DNA of 64,000 nt. It comes from Bordetella parapertussis. GTDB lineage: Bacteria > Pseudomonadota > Gammaproteobacteria > Burkholderiales > Burkholderiaceae_A. The stretch lies in contig CAMCRF010000001.1 of NCBI GenBank assembly GCA_945877235.1, forward strand, positions 62,001-126,000, read 5' to 3'. How positions within the stretch are numbered: the first letter of the stretch is position 1; the number at the start of each line of letters is the position of its first letter. Of this stretch, positions 17,096-28,168 are shown piece after piece. The notes under the pieces are model-generated. The model worked only from the letters and a program-made list of their open reading frames with translations, did not search any database and was not told where the DNA came from. A program made the translations under genes and the position numbers.

Positions 17096-18802
17096 TCAGG
17101 CTAAACCGGCCTTCTCGAACGCCTCTTGATTAGAGAGAAAAATCTTCCATTCATGGGTCGCGTCCACGCGCATGAGTTTGTCCTGCACGGGGCCTTTGAG
17201 TTCGGAGAACGCAAGATGAATACCGCGGGCTGAGAGCTGCGTACGCATGCGGCGCAGTCCATCGAGCGCTGTGGCGTCGATGTCATTCACGCTGGCCATG
17301 CAAAGCACGATATGCTGAGGGCGAGTCTGGACTGAATTCACAAGCTCCATGACAGCATCGTGGAGTCGATCCCAGTTGCCAAAGAACAGGTTTGCGTCAA
17401 TCCTTACCATCAACAGTCCAGGGCGCGTCTCTACAGCGTGACGACTGAGGTTTCGGAAATGCTCGGTGCCAGGGATGCGCCCGAGAATGGCGATGTGAGG
17501 TCGACTCTGGCGCCACAGTAGCCCAAGCACAGAGACGGCAATGCCCGCCAAAATCCCCGACTCGACGCCCAGCATGAGGACGCCCAAGAGTGTGAGCATC
17601 CAGCTGAGGGCGTCTACTCGGTCGTACCGCATGAGCTCCGGCAGTGCACGCAAGTCAACGAGGGTAGTAACCGCAACGATAACTAAGGCAGCTAAGGCGG
17701 TGAGGGGGAGTGCACTCAGTGCTTCGCCGACGCCCAAAAGCACCAGCAACATGAGGACAGCCGAGTACACACCAGCCATCGGCGTTTGTGCCCCTCCTTC
17801 TAGGTTCACCACGGAGCGAGAAAGCCCACCCGTAACTGGGAATGCTCCGCTCAAGCCAGAGGCGATATTGGCTGCACCAAGACCACGCAGCTCCGCGTTC
17901 GGATCAACCTTCGTGGTTCGGCGCTGTGCGATGGCGCGGGCCATGGAGACGCTCTCGATGAATCCGATCAGGCCAATGAGTAAAGCGGAGGGCAGGAGGT
18001 TCACGATGTGGCCGGGCCACTCAACCCACTGGTCTGTGGAGAGGCCGAGCTGACTGAATCCTGTTGGGATTCTGCCCACCACCCGGATGGATTGGCCGGG
18101 GTCAAGCCAGGGTGCGATCCATGCCGCCAGTGCGAGCAGGCTCAGCGGCGCGGTCTTCGTAAGGACATCGAGCAATAGTCCGTTGGCCCCAAGTGAGCGG
18201 AACATGCAGCCCGCATAGCGTCGGATCAGCACCAGACCAAAGAGGACCAAAAGACCTAGTTCAAGGGTTGGTATATGGGTGAGGTGAGACTGATGCCACA
18301 GCTGATCAAGCAGCTCAACGGCATTGTCTCCATGCACTCTGATTCCACTGAGACTGCCGAGTTGGCCCAGCACGATGAGGATGGCCGCGCCCGAAATGAA
18401 TCCACTCATGACAGGATGGCTCAGAAGGCTTGCGATGAATCCGAGTCGAAGCGCACCCATAAGAAAAAGCATGAGTCCGGACATGCAAGCAAGCAGCGCA
18501 GCCATTGCGACCCAGGTGGGGCTCTCCGGTTGGGCCAATGGCATGAGGGCGCTCATGGTCATGGCCGATGCAATAGCCACTGGGCCTACCGCGAGGGCAG
18601 GGCTTCGGCCGAATGCCGCATAGGCAATGAGTGGAAAGATGCTCGCTGCGAGCCCAATGTGGGCGGGTACCCCGGCGAGCACTGCATAGGCCAGGCTCTG
18701 CGGAATAAGCATCAGGGTGACAAGCACAGCGGCCGGTAGGTCTCCTGCCAGTGATGTCTGCCAGGACCGCTCCTGTCGCCAGGGCGCGAACCAGGCGGGC
18801 AT
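17096..18802 (-). CDS. SulP-family sulfate/anion permease with STAS domain
   Basis: A 568-residue transporter with the SulP signature start (GDLPAAVLVTLMLIPQSLAYAVLAGVPAHIGL, about residues 20-50), a membrane domain of 12 to 14 segments, and a C-terminal STAS domain (about residues 445-560). The start at 18802 (MPAWFAPW) is chosen to avoid overlap with the upstream DUF442 gene 23 bases away. Position at the end of a BigR-type persulfide operon suggests a role in moving sulfate, sulfite or thiosulfate during sulfide detoxification (inference); transport direction is unknown. Confidence 0.88.
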   Translation of the reverse strand: MPAWFAPWRQERSWQTSLAGDLPAAVLVTLMLIPQSLAYAVLAGVPAHIGLAASIFPLIAYAAFGRSPALAVGPVAIASAMTMSALMPLAQPESPTWVAMAALLACMSGLMLFLMGALRLGFIASLLSHPVMSGFISGAAILIVLGQLGSLSGIRVHGDNAVELLDQLWHQSHLTHIPTLELGLLVLFGLVLIRRYAGCMFRSLGANGLLLDVLTKTAPLSLLALAAWIAPWLDPGQSIRVVGRIPTGFSQLGLSTDQWVEWPGHIVNLLPSALLIGLIGFIESVSMARAIAQRRTTKVDPNAELRGLGAANIASGLSGAFPVTGGLSRSVVNLEGGAQTPMAGVYSAVLMLLVLLGVGEALSALPLTALAALVIVAVTTLVDLRALPELMRYDRVDALSWMLTLLGVLMLGVESGILAGIAVSVLGLLWRQSRPHIAILGRIPGTEHFRNLSRHAVETRPGLLMVRIDANLFFGNWDRLHDAVMELVNSVQTRPQHIVLCMASVNDIDATALDGLRRMRTQLSARGIHLAFSELKGPVQDKLMRVDATHEWKIFLSNQEAFEKAGLA

Positions 18803-18825
18803 GAATGTGGGGCTTCTCGGCGGCC

Positions 18826-19191
18826 TTATTCGGGTACGTCTTGGCCCAGGGACTTGGCAAGTGAGATCAGACCAATACAGCGATTGCCCGACCGGCAATA
18901 GGCGAGCATGGGTGTGGGCAGCTCTTTCATGAGACGGCCCATCTCAAGCGCCTGGTCGTCTGTATGGCCTCCCGATGTGACCGGATGGTAGGCGAATCGA
19001 ATGCCCTTCGCGGAGAGCGCGGCAGCGATCTCTTGCTGGGTGGGCTGGCCGGCGCCAGGGCCATCTTCGTGATCAGGACGGTTACAAATGACAGATTGGA
19101 AGCCCGCTGCCTTGATTGCGCTGACATCATCAATCGTGAGTTGTGGTGCAACAGCGAGTTTCGGGGTCAGCCAACGGTGTGCAAATGTCAT
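18826..19191 (-). CDS. TIGR01244/DUF442 sulfurtransferase-phosphatase-like protein
   Basis: A 121-residue protein of the DUF442 group, with a cysteine loop CRSGNR (about residues 98-103) like that of dual-specificity phosphatases and the DUF442 half of Blh proteins. In several proteobacteria this domain is fused to a metallo-beta-lactamase persulfide dioxygenase as Blh; here it is separate, while the MBL protein is encoded divergently at 19586-20461. The domain is thought to handle sulfane sulfur through the loop cysteine. Its start overlaps the bigR stop by 4 bases. Confidence 0.85.
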   Translation of the reverse strand: MTFAHRWLTPKLAVAPQLTIDDVSAIKAAGFQSVICNRPDHEDGPGAGQPTQQEIAAALSAKGIRFAYHPVTSGGHTDDQALEMGRLMKELPTPMLAYCRSGNRCIGLISLAKSLGQDVPE

Positions 19192-19529
19192 ATCAATTCC
19201 TCAGCATGGGGTGGGTGGCAGGCTTGTCCACAGTAAAGACCATAGAGGGTCTCCAGCACTGTGGCAGCGGCAGAGTGGTGAAGGGAATAATAAATCTGTT
19301 TCCCCTCGCGGCGGGTAGACACCACGCCTTCTCGACGCAAGACCCCAAGTTGTTGAGACAGAGTGGGCTGGCGGATCCCTGTAAGGGATTCCAAGTGGCC
19401 CACATTGGCCTCTCCCTGCGATAACTGGCACAGCAGCATGAGTCGGTCCTCATTGGCCAGAAGCCTCAGGAGGGAACAGGCTTGCCCAGCAGATTCGCGG
19501 AGTTGATTGAAGTCAAGGTCTTGTTCCAT
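19188..19529 (-). CDS. bigR: ArsR-family regulator, BigR/SqrR-type persulfide sensor
   Basis: A 113-residue winged-helix repressor with the ArsR core (GHLESLTGIRQPTLSQQLGVLRREGVVSTRREGKQIYYSL). Cys34 (LMLLCQLSQGE) and Cys100 (YGLYCG) match the two cysteines that form a sulfide-bridged link in BigR and SqrR; Cys18 and Cys104 are additional. There are no ArsR-type metal clusters. It leads the operon bigR-DUF442-sulP and is divergent from the MBL gene, the usual layout for self-regulation through the shared intergenic region. Confidence 0.85.
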   Translation of the reverse strand: MEQDLDFNQLRESAGQACSLLRLLANEDRLMLLCQLSQGEANVGHLESLTGIRQPTLSQQLGVLRREGVVSTRREGKQIYYSLHHSAAATVLETLYGLYCGQACHPPHAEELI

Positions 19530-19538
19530 GGTTGAGTT

Positions 19539-19560
19539 ATTCTATTTTCAAATATTCTAT
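19539..19560. promoter_or_regulatory. Candidate BigR operator region
   Basis: ATTCTAT occurs twice, at 19539-19545 and 19554-19560, 15 bases apart, in an AT-rich stretch between the divergent bigR and MBL genes. BigR-type operators are AT-rich and overlap the promoters. The repeats are direct rather than inverted, so the exact half-sites are uncertain. Confidence 0.45.
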
Positions 19561-19585
19561 AAGTAAATAAACCGATGGGTCCGCT

Positions 19586-20461
19586 ATGCCTTCCGCACCA
19601 ACAGCCTTGATTCAGAGCTTCTTTGATCCGCAGACCAGCACCTTTAGCTATGTCCTTGCGGACCTTCAAACCAAGCGCGCTGCTGTGATTGACGCGGTGC
19701 TCGACTTTGACCCGCGCTCAGGCAGAACCGCCAGGCATAGCGTGGACAAAGTGATTCGATTCCTGCAGCAGCAGTCCCTGTCACTCGATTGGATTCTGGA
19801 AACGCATGCCCACGCCGACCATCTCTCTGCAGCGGCCCTTCTCAAGCAGGAGATGGGAGGGCAGATTGCAATCAGTGCTGCGATCTGTGAGGTTCAAGAG
19901 GCCTTTCAGCGGATCTACAACTTTGATGCCAGCTTCTCCACTGATGGGTCCGATTTTGACCGACTGCTGCATGATGGGGACGTCCTCTCGTTGGGCCTGC
20001 AGACGATCACGTTCTGGCATATCCCTGGGCACACCCCCGCGGATGGCGCGTTCTTGTTTCACGAGAGTGCTTTCGTGGGCGACAGCTTGTTTATGCCGGA
20101 TGTGGGAACGGCGCGCTGCGACTTTCCCGGCGGGGACGCTCAGGTGCTCTGGAACTCGATTCAGCGGATTCTGAACCTACCGCCAGAGACAAGGCTTTAC
20201 TTCTGTCACGACTATCCGCCAGCTGACGATCGCCCCATCAGTGATAGCGCGACCGTGGAGGAACAGCTGCACTCCAACATCCACGTCCGCGCTGGGACCA
20301 CCGCAGAGGCCTTTGTCAAGATGCGCACGGAGAGAGACGCAACCCTCGCAATGCCCACCCTTATCCTGCCCGCCATTCAAGTCAACCTGCGGGCGGGACG
20401 TCTGCCTACTCCAGAGTCTAACGGCCAGCGTTACCTCAAAATTCCCCTCAACCAGCTCTAG
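19586..20461 (+). CDS. Persulfide dioxygenase-like metallo-beta-lactamase protein (ETHE1/Blh catalytic part)
   Basis: A 291-residue MBL-fold protein with HAHADH (about residues 73-78), IPGHTPADGAF and GDSLFMPDVGTARCDFPGGD, which carry the metal ligands and the substrate loop of the ETHE1/Blh group. These enzymes oxidise glutathione persulfide to sulfite with O2. It corresponds to the C-terminal half of fused Blh proteins; the DUF442 half is encoded divergently. Its 3' end overlaps the cbbR stop by 4 bases. Confidence 0.88.
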   Translation: MPSAPTALIQSFFDPQTSTFSYVLADLQTKRAAVIDAVLDFDPRSGRTARHSVDKVIRFLQQQSLSLDWILETHAHADHLSAAALLKQEMGGQIAISAAICEVQEAFQRIYNFDASFSTDGSDFDRLLHDGDVLSLGLQTITFWHIPGHTPADGAFLFHESAFVGDSLFMPDVGTARCDFPGGDAQVLWNSIQRILNLPPETRLYFCHDYPPADDRPISDSATVEEQLHSNIHVRAGTTAEAFVKMRTERDATLAMPTLILPAIQVNLRAGRLPTPESNGQRYLKIPLNQL

Positions 20462-21450
20462 AGGGTGCTGCCTCGCGCACTTGCTGTTGGGATTTCGGGC
20501 GTGCCGTGCCCCCAATCAGGACTCATCTGTTTAAGCTGCGGGAACATGACATCAAGGAGCGCTTTCCCCTGCTCAAGCACGAAGTAGCGAAAGGCCTCCG
20601 CAGCGAGTGACATGGTTTTGCCACTTCGATTGACCACATGCCATATGCGAACCACGGGCGTGTCGGTAACGCGAAGTACCGAGAGCTCCCCATGGGTGGT
20701 CTCTAGTCCAACGGTGTGGAGAGAAACGAAGGAAATACCAAGCCCAGCCATGACGGCTTGCTTGATGGTCTCGTTCGAGGACATCTCAATGGTTGAGAGG
20801 GGTCGAAATCGATGCGCCTCAAAAAAGGACTCCATGACTGCGCGCGTGCCAGAGCCGGGCTCACGGACCATGATTTCCTCTTGGTCCAACATCTGGATGG
20901 GCGTGGGCCCCTGGCCAACAAGCCGGTGTGTGGGCGCTGCAATGAATCCGTGCGGATGGTCTGCAAAAGGTTCGGCCCTGACATCCAGATCTCGGGGGGG
21001 CTTGCCCATAATTGCGACATCAATATCGCCCGCGCGCAGCAGCTTGATGAGTTCCTCGCGATTGCGCACCTGGATGACAACCTGAATCCCGGGGTGTTCC
21101 TCTCGGAACGCGGCGAGTAGTCGCGGCAGGATGTACTTGGCGGTGCTCACGAGGCCAATGACGAGGTTACCCGTCTGAACGCCCTGCAGCTTGCTCATCA
21201 TGTCTTCAGCCTCCTTGAGGGCGCCCAAGACACGTCGTGCGTAGACCAGAAAATATTCGCCTGCACTGGTTAGCGCGACGCCCCGGCCTTGCTTCATAAA
21301 AAGCGAGATACCCAGGTCCTCTTCCAGATCGCGCATCTGCATCGAGACTGCAGGCGCCGTGAGATGCATCTCGTCAGCCGCTCGCGCAAAGCTGCTGTGG
21401 CGCGCTGCGGACACAAAGATGCGCAACTGCCGCAAAGACAAATTCCTCAT
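20458..21450 (-). CDS. cbbR: LysR-type regulator of the Calvin cycle operon
   Basis: A 330-residue LysR regulator with an N-terminal helix-turn-helix (LRQLRIFVSAARHSSFARAADEMHLTAPAVSMQMRDLEEDLG) and a periplasmic-binding-like effector domain (LVIGLVSTAKYILPRLLAAF and following). It is divergent from cbbL, the standard place for cbbR. The ATG at 21450 has AGGAGG about 7 bases upstream. CbbR proteins activate cbb operons and sense metabolites such as phosphoenolpyruvate, ribulose bisphosphate or ATP, depending on species. Confidence 0.95.
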   Translation of the reverse strand: MRNLSLRQLRIFVSAARHSSFARAADEMHLTAPAVSMQMRDLEEDLGISLFMKQGRGVALTSAGEYFLVYARRVLGALKEAEDMMSKLQGVQTGNLVIGLVSTAKYILPRLLAAFREEHPGIQVVIQVRNREELIKLLRAGDIDVAIMGKPPRDLDVRAEPFADHPHGFIAAPTHRLVGQGPTPIQMLDQEEIMVREPGSGTRAVMESFFEAHRFRPLSTIEMSSNETIKQAVMAGLGISFVSLHTVGLETTHGELSVLRVTDTPVVRIWHVVNRSGKTMSLAAEAFRYFVLEQGKALLDVMFPQLKQMSPDWGHGTPEIPTASARGSTL

Positions 21451-21471
21451 GAAGTCTCCTCCTGCTTGCTG

Positions 21472-23050
<1,579 letters not shown>

Positions 23051-23073
23051 GCCAACGAATCAGGAGAAGCACT

Positions 23074-23490
23074 ATGAGAATTACACAAGGTCAGTTTTCT
23101 TTTTTGCCCGATCTCACCGACGAGGAGATTCGTCTTCAGGTGGATTACGCCATCAGCAAGGGCTGGGCATTGTCTGTTGAATGGACAGACGACCCACATC
23201 CGCGCAACACCTACTGGCATATGTGGGGCATTCCCATGTTCCAGATCAAGGACGGTGCTGCGGTGCTGTTCGAGGTCAACGCCTGCCGGAAGGACCATGG
23301 CCAAAACTACATCCGGGTCAATGCATTTGATAACACCCGCGGCGTGGAATCGATCGTGATGTCGTTCATTGTTAATCGTCCCGCTGAGGAGCCTGGCTTT
23401 GGTCTGGTGCGTCAGGAGGCACAGGGCCGCATGATTCGCTACACCACGCACTCATACGCGACTGACAAGCCTGTCGGGCAGCGGTACTAA
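23074..23490 (+). CDS. cbbS: RubisCO small subunit, form IC
   Basis: A 138-residue small chain starting [19 protein letters not shown], with the conserved [15 protein letters not shown] segment. The C-terminal extension beyond about residue 110 is typical of red-type small subunits, where it forms a beta-barrel in the central solvent channel. The ATG at 23074 has AGGAGA 7 bases upstream. It lies 23 bases after cbbL. Confidence 0.96.
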   Translation: MRITQGQFSFLPDLTDEEIRLQVDYAISKGWALSVEWTDDPHPRNTYWHMWGIPMFQIKDGAAVLFEVNACRKDHGQNYIRVNAFDNTRGVESIVMSFIVNRPAEEPGFGLVRQEAQGRMIRYTTHSYATDKPVGQRY

Positions 23491-23502
23491 GGAGCGGCCG
23501 TC

Positions 23503-24390
23503 ATGAGCGAGCAGCCAAATCAGGTGGATCTCCAGGCCATCCTGGAGGAGGCGCAAGTCATGACGGTTCTCGACGAGCTCGATCGAGAGCTCGTCGGGCT
23601 CAAGCCCGTCAAACAGCGCATTCGTGAGACTGCGGCATTTCTGGTGGTGTCACGTGCTCGCGAGAAGCTTGGCCTTGAAGCGGCCACGCCCTCTCTGCAC
23701 ATGTGCTTTACCGGAAACCCGGGCACAGGGAAGACAACAGTGGCCATGAAGATGGCCACGATTCTTCATCGCCTCGGATACGTGCGCAAGGGACATGTTG
23801 TCAGTGTCACCCGCGACGACCTGGTGGGCCAGTATATTGGTCACACTGCGCCCAAAACCAAGGACATGCTGAAGAAGGCAATGGGTGGAGTGCTCTTCAT
23901 TGATGAGGCTTACTACCTGTATCGCCCCGAGAATGAGCGTGACTACGGACAAGAGGCAATCGAGATCTTGCTCCAGGTCATGGAGAACAATCGAGATGAT
24001 TTGGTCGTCATCCTTGCCGGCTATAAAGACCGGATGGATACCTTCTTCAAATCCAATCCTGGTATGAGCTCACGCATTGCGCACCACATCGACTTTCCCG
24101 ACTATCAGGACGACGAGTTGTTGCAGATCGCAGACACCATGGTGGAGGGTATGCATTACACCCTCGATGCGGGCGCGAGAGTCGCCATGGCGGAATACAT
24201 TGGACTTCGAAAGGCTCAGCCGCATTTTGCAAATGCACGCTCGGTGCGCAATGCCCTAGATCGCGCCCGATTGCGTCAGGCCAACCGTGTTTTCCAGCTC
24301 GCGGCGGGTGGCCATGCGAAGGCCGATGCCACGCTGCTAAGCACAATTACAGAGGCCGATATCCGCGCCTCAAGGGTCTTTCAACAATAG
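23503..24390 (+). CDS. cbbX: Red-type RubisCO activase (AAA+)
   Basis: A 295-residue AAA+ ATPase with Walker [10 protein letters not shown] (about residues 72-80), Walker [11 protein letters not shown] (about 131-140) and a C-terminal helical lid. CbbX frees red-type RubisCO from tight-binding sugar phosphates, pulling on the C-terminus of the large subunit. It starts 12 bases after cbbS. Confidence 0.96.
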   Translation: MSEQPNQVDLQAILEEAQVMTVLDELDRELVGLKPVKQRIRETAAFLVVSRAREKLGLEAATPSLHMCFTGNPGTGKTTVAMKMATILHRLGYVRKGHVVSVTRDDLVGQYIGHTAPKTKDMLKKAMGGVLFIDEAYYLYRPENERDYGQEAIEILLQVMENNRDDLVVILAGYKDRMDTFFKSNPGMSSRIAHHIDFPDYQDDELLQIADTMVEGMHYTLDAGARVAMAEYIGLRKAQPHFANARSVRNALDRARLRQANRVFQLAAGGHAKADATLLSTITEADIRASRVFQQ

Positions 24391-24402
24391 GGAGAAGAGG
24401 CT

Positions 24403-25470
24403 ATGCACCTCGGACGGACAACACTATCGAAGTTTCTGATTCAGCAGACCAAGGACAAGTCTCATCATCCAGACCTGTCAGCCTTGTTGGTTGATATTGC
24501 AGCTGCAGTCAAGGCCATTTCCGCCATGACAGCGAAGGGGGCTCTCGGCGGCGTGCTCGGCAGCCTCGAGACGCAGAACGTACAAGGCGAGACTCAAAAG
24601 AAGCTCGACGTCATGAGCGACCAAGCCTTCATCAATACCTTCTCGCTCGGGGGGCTCGTTGCGGGTTTGGCCTCGGAGGAGAACGACGATCCGATCTTTT
24701 ATGCCGACCGTGCAGGAGAGGCTCAGTACTTGGCGGTGTTCGACCCACTCGATGGATCGAGCAATATCGACGTCAATGTCTCTGTGGGCTCCATATTTTC
24801 AATTCTGCGTGCGCCCATTGGAACGGAATTGAACACCTCAAGCTTTCTAAGGCCCGGAATAGAGCAGGTCGCGGCGGGGTACGCCATCTACGGTCCCTCC
24901 ACCATGCTCGTGCTCACCGTCGGCAAGGGCACGCACGGCTTCACCCTCGATCGCGAGGTTGGCAACTTTGTGCTGACGCATCCCAACATTCAAATCCCTG
25001 AGGACACCAGTGAATTCGCGATCAACGCCAGTAACGAGCGCTTCTGGGAGCCCCCGGTTGCGCGCTACGTGGGCGAGTGCAAGCAAGGTAAGTCCGGTGA
25101 AAGGGGGCGCGACTTTAATATGCGCTGGATTGCCAGCATGGTTGCTGATGTGCACCGCATTCTGATGCGAGGGGGCGTGTTCATGTACCCCAAGGACACC
25201 AAAGACCCAAGCAAGCCTGGTCGTCTGCGCCTCATGTACGAGGCCAATCCGATGAGCTTCATCATTGAGCAGGCGGGCGGCGCTGCCTCGACCGGTCGCG
25301 GCCGGATTCTGGAGGTTCAGCCCGAGCATGTCCACCAGCGTATTCCGGTGGTCGTGGGCTCACGCAATGAAGTAGAGCGTATTCAGCGGTATCACGCAGA
25401 GCACGATCGTGGAGACGACCAGAAGTACAGCTCCCCGCTCTTCAAGGAGCGCTCGCTCTACAACACCTAA
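24403..25470 (+). CDS. cbbF: Fructose-1,6-bisphosphatase, class I
   Basis: A 355-residue class I enzyme with the metal/substrate motif [22 protein letters not shown] (about residues 112-133) and the [24 protein letters not shown] segment. In autotrophs it removes phosphate from fructose bisphosphate, and often sedoheptulose bisphosphate, in the Calvin cycle. It lies 12 bases after cbbX with GGGAGAAGAGG before the ATG. Confidence 0.95.
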   Translation: MHLGRTTLSKFLIQQTKDKSHHPDLSALLVDIAAAVKAISAMTAKGALGGVLGSLETQNVQGETQKKLDVMSDQAFINTFSLGGLVAGLASEENDDPIFYADRAGEAQYLAVFDPLDGSSNIDVNVSVGSIFSILRAPIGTELNTSSFLRPGIEQVAAGYAIYGPSTMLVLTVGKGTHGFTLDREVGNFVLTHPNIQIPEDTSEFAINASNERFWEPPVARYVGECKQGKSGERGRDFNMRWIASMVADVHRILMRGGVFMYPKDTKDPSKPGRLRLMYEANPMSFIIEQAGGAASTGRGRILEVQPEHVHQRIPVVVGSRNEVERIQRYHAEHDRGDDQKYSSPLFKERSLYNT

Positions 25471-25508
25471 ATTAAACAAGCAAAACATAACAAAGGGAGA
25501 CCTCAACC

Positions 25509-26381
25509 ATGTCCATCAAGCACCCCATTGTCGCGATCACGGGTTCCTCTGGTGCAGGCACCACCACGGTGATGAGCAGCTTTAAGCATATTTTTCGCAG
25601 AGAGGGAATCAACGCACAGATTGTCGAGGGCGACTCCATGCACCGCTATAACCGACTCGAAATGCGCGCCAAGATGAAAGAGATGGAGGCGGCAGGAAAT
25701 CGCCATTTCAGTCATTTTGGACCGGAGGCAAATCTGCTCAACGAGCTAGAGTCGATGTTCGAAACCTATGGCACGAGCGGCACGGGTCAAGTCCGCCGCT
25801 ATCTTCACGATGCGGAGGAGGCCACCCCATATGGCCAGGACCCCGGTACCTTCACACCCTGGAAGCAAATCGAGTCCGGGACTGATCTCATGTTTTACGA
25901 GGGACTGCATGCTGGATGGGCTTCGGGAGACGTCGACGTCTCCAAGCATGTCGACCTGCTCGTCGGCGTGGTGCCGATTGTCAACCTTGAGTGGATTCAG
26001 AAGCTGCAGCGAGACCAAAAGCTTCGCGGCTACTCACAGGAGGCCGTGGTGGACACGATCCTGCGACGCATGCCCGACTACATCAACCACATCATGCCGC
26101 AGTTCTCACGGACTCACGTGAACTTTCAGCGCGTCCCTACGGTAGATACGTCCAATCCGTTCATCGCAAAGGACATTCCATCGCCAGATGAGAGCATGGT
26201 GGTCATTCGGTTTGCCAATCCGAAGGGTATTGATTTTCCCTACCTGCTCTCCATGCTGCATGACTCCATGATGACTCGCCCAAACACCCTGGTAATTCCC
26301 GGAGGCAAGATGGGTTTGGCTATGCAACTGATTTTTACGCCCATGATCCTTCGGCTCATGGACCTCAAGCGACGCGCCTGA
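25509..26381 (+). CDS. cbbP: Phosphoribulokinase, bacterial type
   Basis: A 290-residue kinase with P-loop GSSGAGTTTV (about residues 12-21), the length of the octameric bacterial class. It phosphorylates ribulose 5-phosphate to the RubisCO substrate. The RYNRLEMRAKM region and the FYEGLHAGWASGDVDVSKHVDLLVGVVPIVNLEW block are family-typical. GGGAGA precedes the start. Confidence 0.96.
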   Translation: MSIKHPIVAITGSSGAGTTTVMSSFKHIFRREGINAQIVEGDSMHRYNRLEMRAKMKEMEAAGNRHFSHFGPEANLLNELESMFETYGTSGTGQVRRYLHDAEEATPYGQDPGTFTPWKQIESGTDLMFYEGLHAGWASGDVDVSKHVDLLVGVVPIVNLEWIQKLQRDQKLRGYSQEAVVDTILRRMPDYINHIMPQFSRTHVNFQRVPTVDTSNPFIAKDIPSPDESMVVIRFANPKGIDFPYLLSMLHDSMMTRPNTLVIPGGKMGLAMQLIFTPMILRLMDLKRRA

Positions 26382-26398
26382 CTGGCAAAGGAGAGGCC

Positions 26399-27064
26399 AT
26401 GAGCCTAGTCATTTTTGATCTAGATGGAACCCTCATCGAGACGGCGGGGGAGATTGGTCTTGCTGTGAACCGCACCCTGGCGGAGTTTGATGCCGGCACG
26501 GTCCCCGATGCAGAGATCCGCCGCTGGATAGGTCATGGCACCGGCTGGCTGATGAAGCAGGCATGGTCGGACAAGGTGGGTGATCCGGACCAAACAAATT
26601 GGGAAGCCGTGATGTCCAGATTCATCCATCACTATTTCGAGACTGCAGGCACCCAGAGTCATCCCTATCCGCATGTCATGGAGACCCTGAGGAAACTCAA
26701 TGCATTGGAGGTCCAATGTGCCATTCTGACCAATAAGGAAGGGCGCTTTACCGAGCGAGTGATCAGTGCGCATGGTCTTGATCAGGGGCAGTTCTCGCGC
26801 GTGATCTCAGGGGACACGTTGCCCACCAAGAAGCCCCACCCAGGAGGCATTCATCACCTTATGGCTGAGCTTGGCGAGACTGCGGGGACCACGCTCTTCG
26901 TGGGTGATTCCGAGATTGACGTGGCCACGGCAAAAGCTGCCGGGGTGATGTGTTGGGCGGTGCCGTATGGCTACAACCATGGCCGACCCATTTCTCAGGC
27001 AGACCCCGATCGCATCGTGGACGACATTCGACCGGTGGCGACCTATTTCACTGCACTTCATTAA
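26399..27064 (+). CDS. cbbZ: Phosphoglycolate phosphatase
   Basis: A 221-residue HAD phosphatase with the nucleophile motif FDLDGTLIET (residues 5-14), cap domain, LTNKEG (motif II), the motif III lysines in LPTKKPHPG, and GDSEIDVATAKAAG (motif IV). It removes phosphate from 2-phosphoglycolate made by RubisCO oxygenation. The start follows AAGGAGAGGCC. The glycolate formed could be oxidised to glyoxylate and used by the malate synthase encoded at 3390-5606 (inference). Confidence 0.9.
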   Translation: MSLVIFDLDGTLIETAGEIGLAVNRTLAEFDAGTVPDAEIRRWIGHGTGWLMKQAWSDKVGDPDQTNWEAVMSRFIHHYFETAGTQSHPYPHVMETLRKLNALEVQCAILTNKEGRFTERVISAHGLDQGQFSRVISGDTLPTKKPHPGGIHHLMAELGETAGTTLFVGDSEIDVATAKAAGVMCWAVPYGYNHGRPISQADPDRIVDDIRPVATYFTALH

Positions 27065-27103
27065 ACCGTTAACAACAACTAAAACCAACAGGAGGAGACC
27101 ACC

Positions 27104-28168
27104 ATGGCCCTGATTTCATTGCGCCAACTTTTAGATCACGCAGCAGAGCATGCCTATGGCTTGCCCGCTTTCAACGTCAACAACATGGAGCAGATCCACG
27201 CCATCATGCAGGCCGCGCACGAGGTCGACAGCCCTGTCATTCTGCAAGCGTCAGCCGGAGCCCGAAAGTATGCGGGCGAGCCGTTTTTACGCCACCTCGT
27301 CGATGCCGCGATTGAGCAATATCCCCACATTCCCGTATGCATGCACCAAGACCACGGGAGTTCTCCAGCGGTTTGTCAGGCGTCGATTCGCAGTGGGTTC
27401 TCGAGCGTCATGATGGACGGCTCGCTCAAGGAGGACATGAAGACGCCCTCGGACTACGCTTATAACGTGGACGTCACGCGCCGGGTTGTTGAAATGGCGC
27501 ACGCTGTGGGCGTCTCTGTTGAGGGTGAGCTGGGCTGCCTGGGCTCCCTGGAGACGGGAACCGCAGGCGAGGAGGATGGCGTTGGGGCCGAGGGGGTGCT
27601 CGACCACTCGCAGCTCCTCACGGATCCCGATGAGGCTGCGGACTTTGTCGCGAAGACCCAGGTCGATGCCTTAGCAATTGCGATTGGTACAAGCCATGGC
27701 GCCTACAAGTTCAGCCGTCCTCCTACGGGCGATACGCTCGCGATTGCGCGCATCAAGGAAATCCATGCACGCATTCCCACCACACACCTCGTCATGCACG
27801 GCTCGTCGAGTGTTCCCCAGGAATGGCTCGAGATCATCCGAAAATACGGGGGCGACATCAAAGAGACGTACGGTGTCCCCGTGGAGGAGATTGTGGAAGG
27901 CATTAAACATGGGGTTCGGAAGGTCAATATCGATACCGACATCCGGCTCGCAATGACTGGGGCCATGCGGCAACTGATGGCGCAAAAACCAGAGGAATTC
28001 GATCCACGTGCTTTCTTCAAGGTGGCCACCGCGGCTGCAAAGGGCATCTGTAAGGCACGATTCGAAGCCTTTGGCTGTGCAGGCCGCGCCTCGCAGATTC
28101 GCGTCACACCCATGGACGCTATGGCTGCCCGCTATGCGAGGGGCGAGCTCTCGGCTGTGGTGCAGTGA
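27104..28168 (+). CDS. cbbA: Fructose-1,6-bisphosphate aldolase, class II
   Basis: A 354-residue zinc-dependent aldolase with CMHQDHGSS (about residues 80-88; zinc and catalytic residues), [16 protein letters not shown] (about 139-154), LVMHGSSS and [14 protein letters not shown]. It makes fructose bisphosphate and sedoheptulose bisphosphate in the Calvin cycle. AGGAGGAGACCACC gives it a strong ribosome site. The stop overlaps the next start. Confidence 0.96.
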   Translation: MALISLRQLLDHAAEHAYGLPAFNVNNMEQIHAIMQAAHEVDSPVILQASAGARKYAGEPFLRHLVDAAIEQYPHIPVCMHQDHGSSPAVCQASIRSGFSSVMMDGSLKEDMKTPSDYAYNVDVTRRVVEMAHAVGVSVEGELGCLGSLETGTAGEEDGVGAEGVLDHSQLLTDPDEAADFVAKTQVDALAIAIGTSHGAYKFSRPPTGDTLAIARIKEIHARIPTTHLVMHGSSSVPQEWLEIIRKYGGDIKETYGVPVEEIVEGIKHGVRKVNIDTDIRLAMTGAMRQLMAQKPEEFDPRAFFKVATAAAKGICKARFEAFGCAGRASQIRVTPMDAMAARYARGELSAVVQ

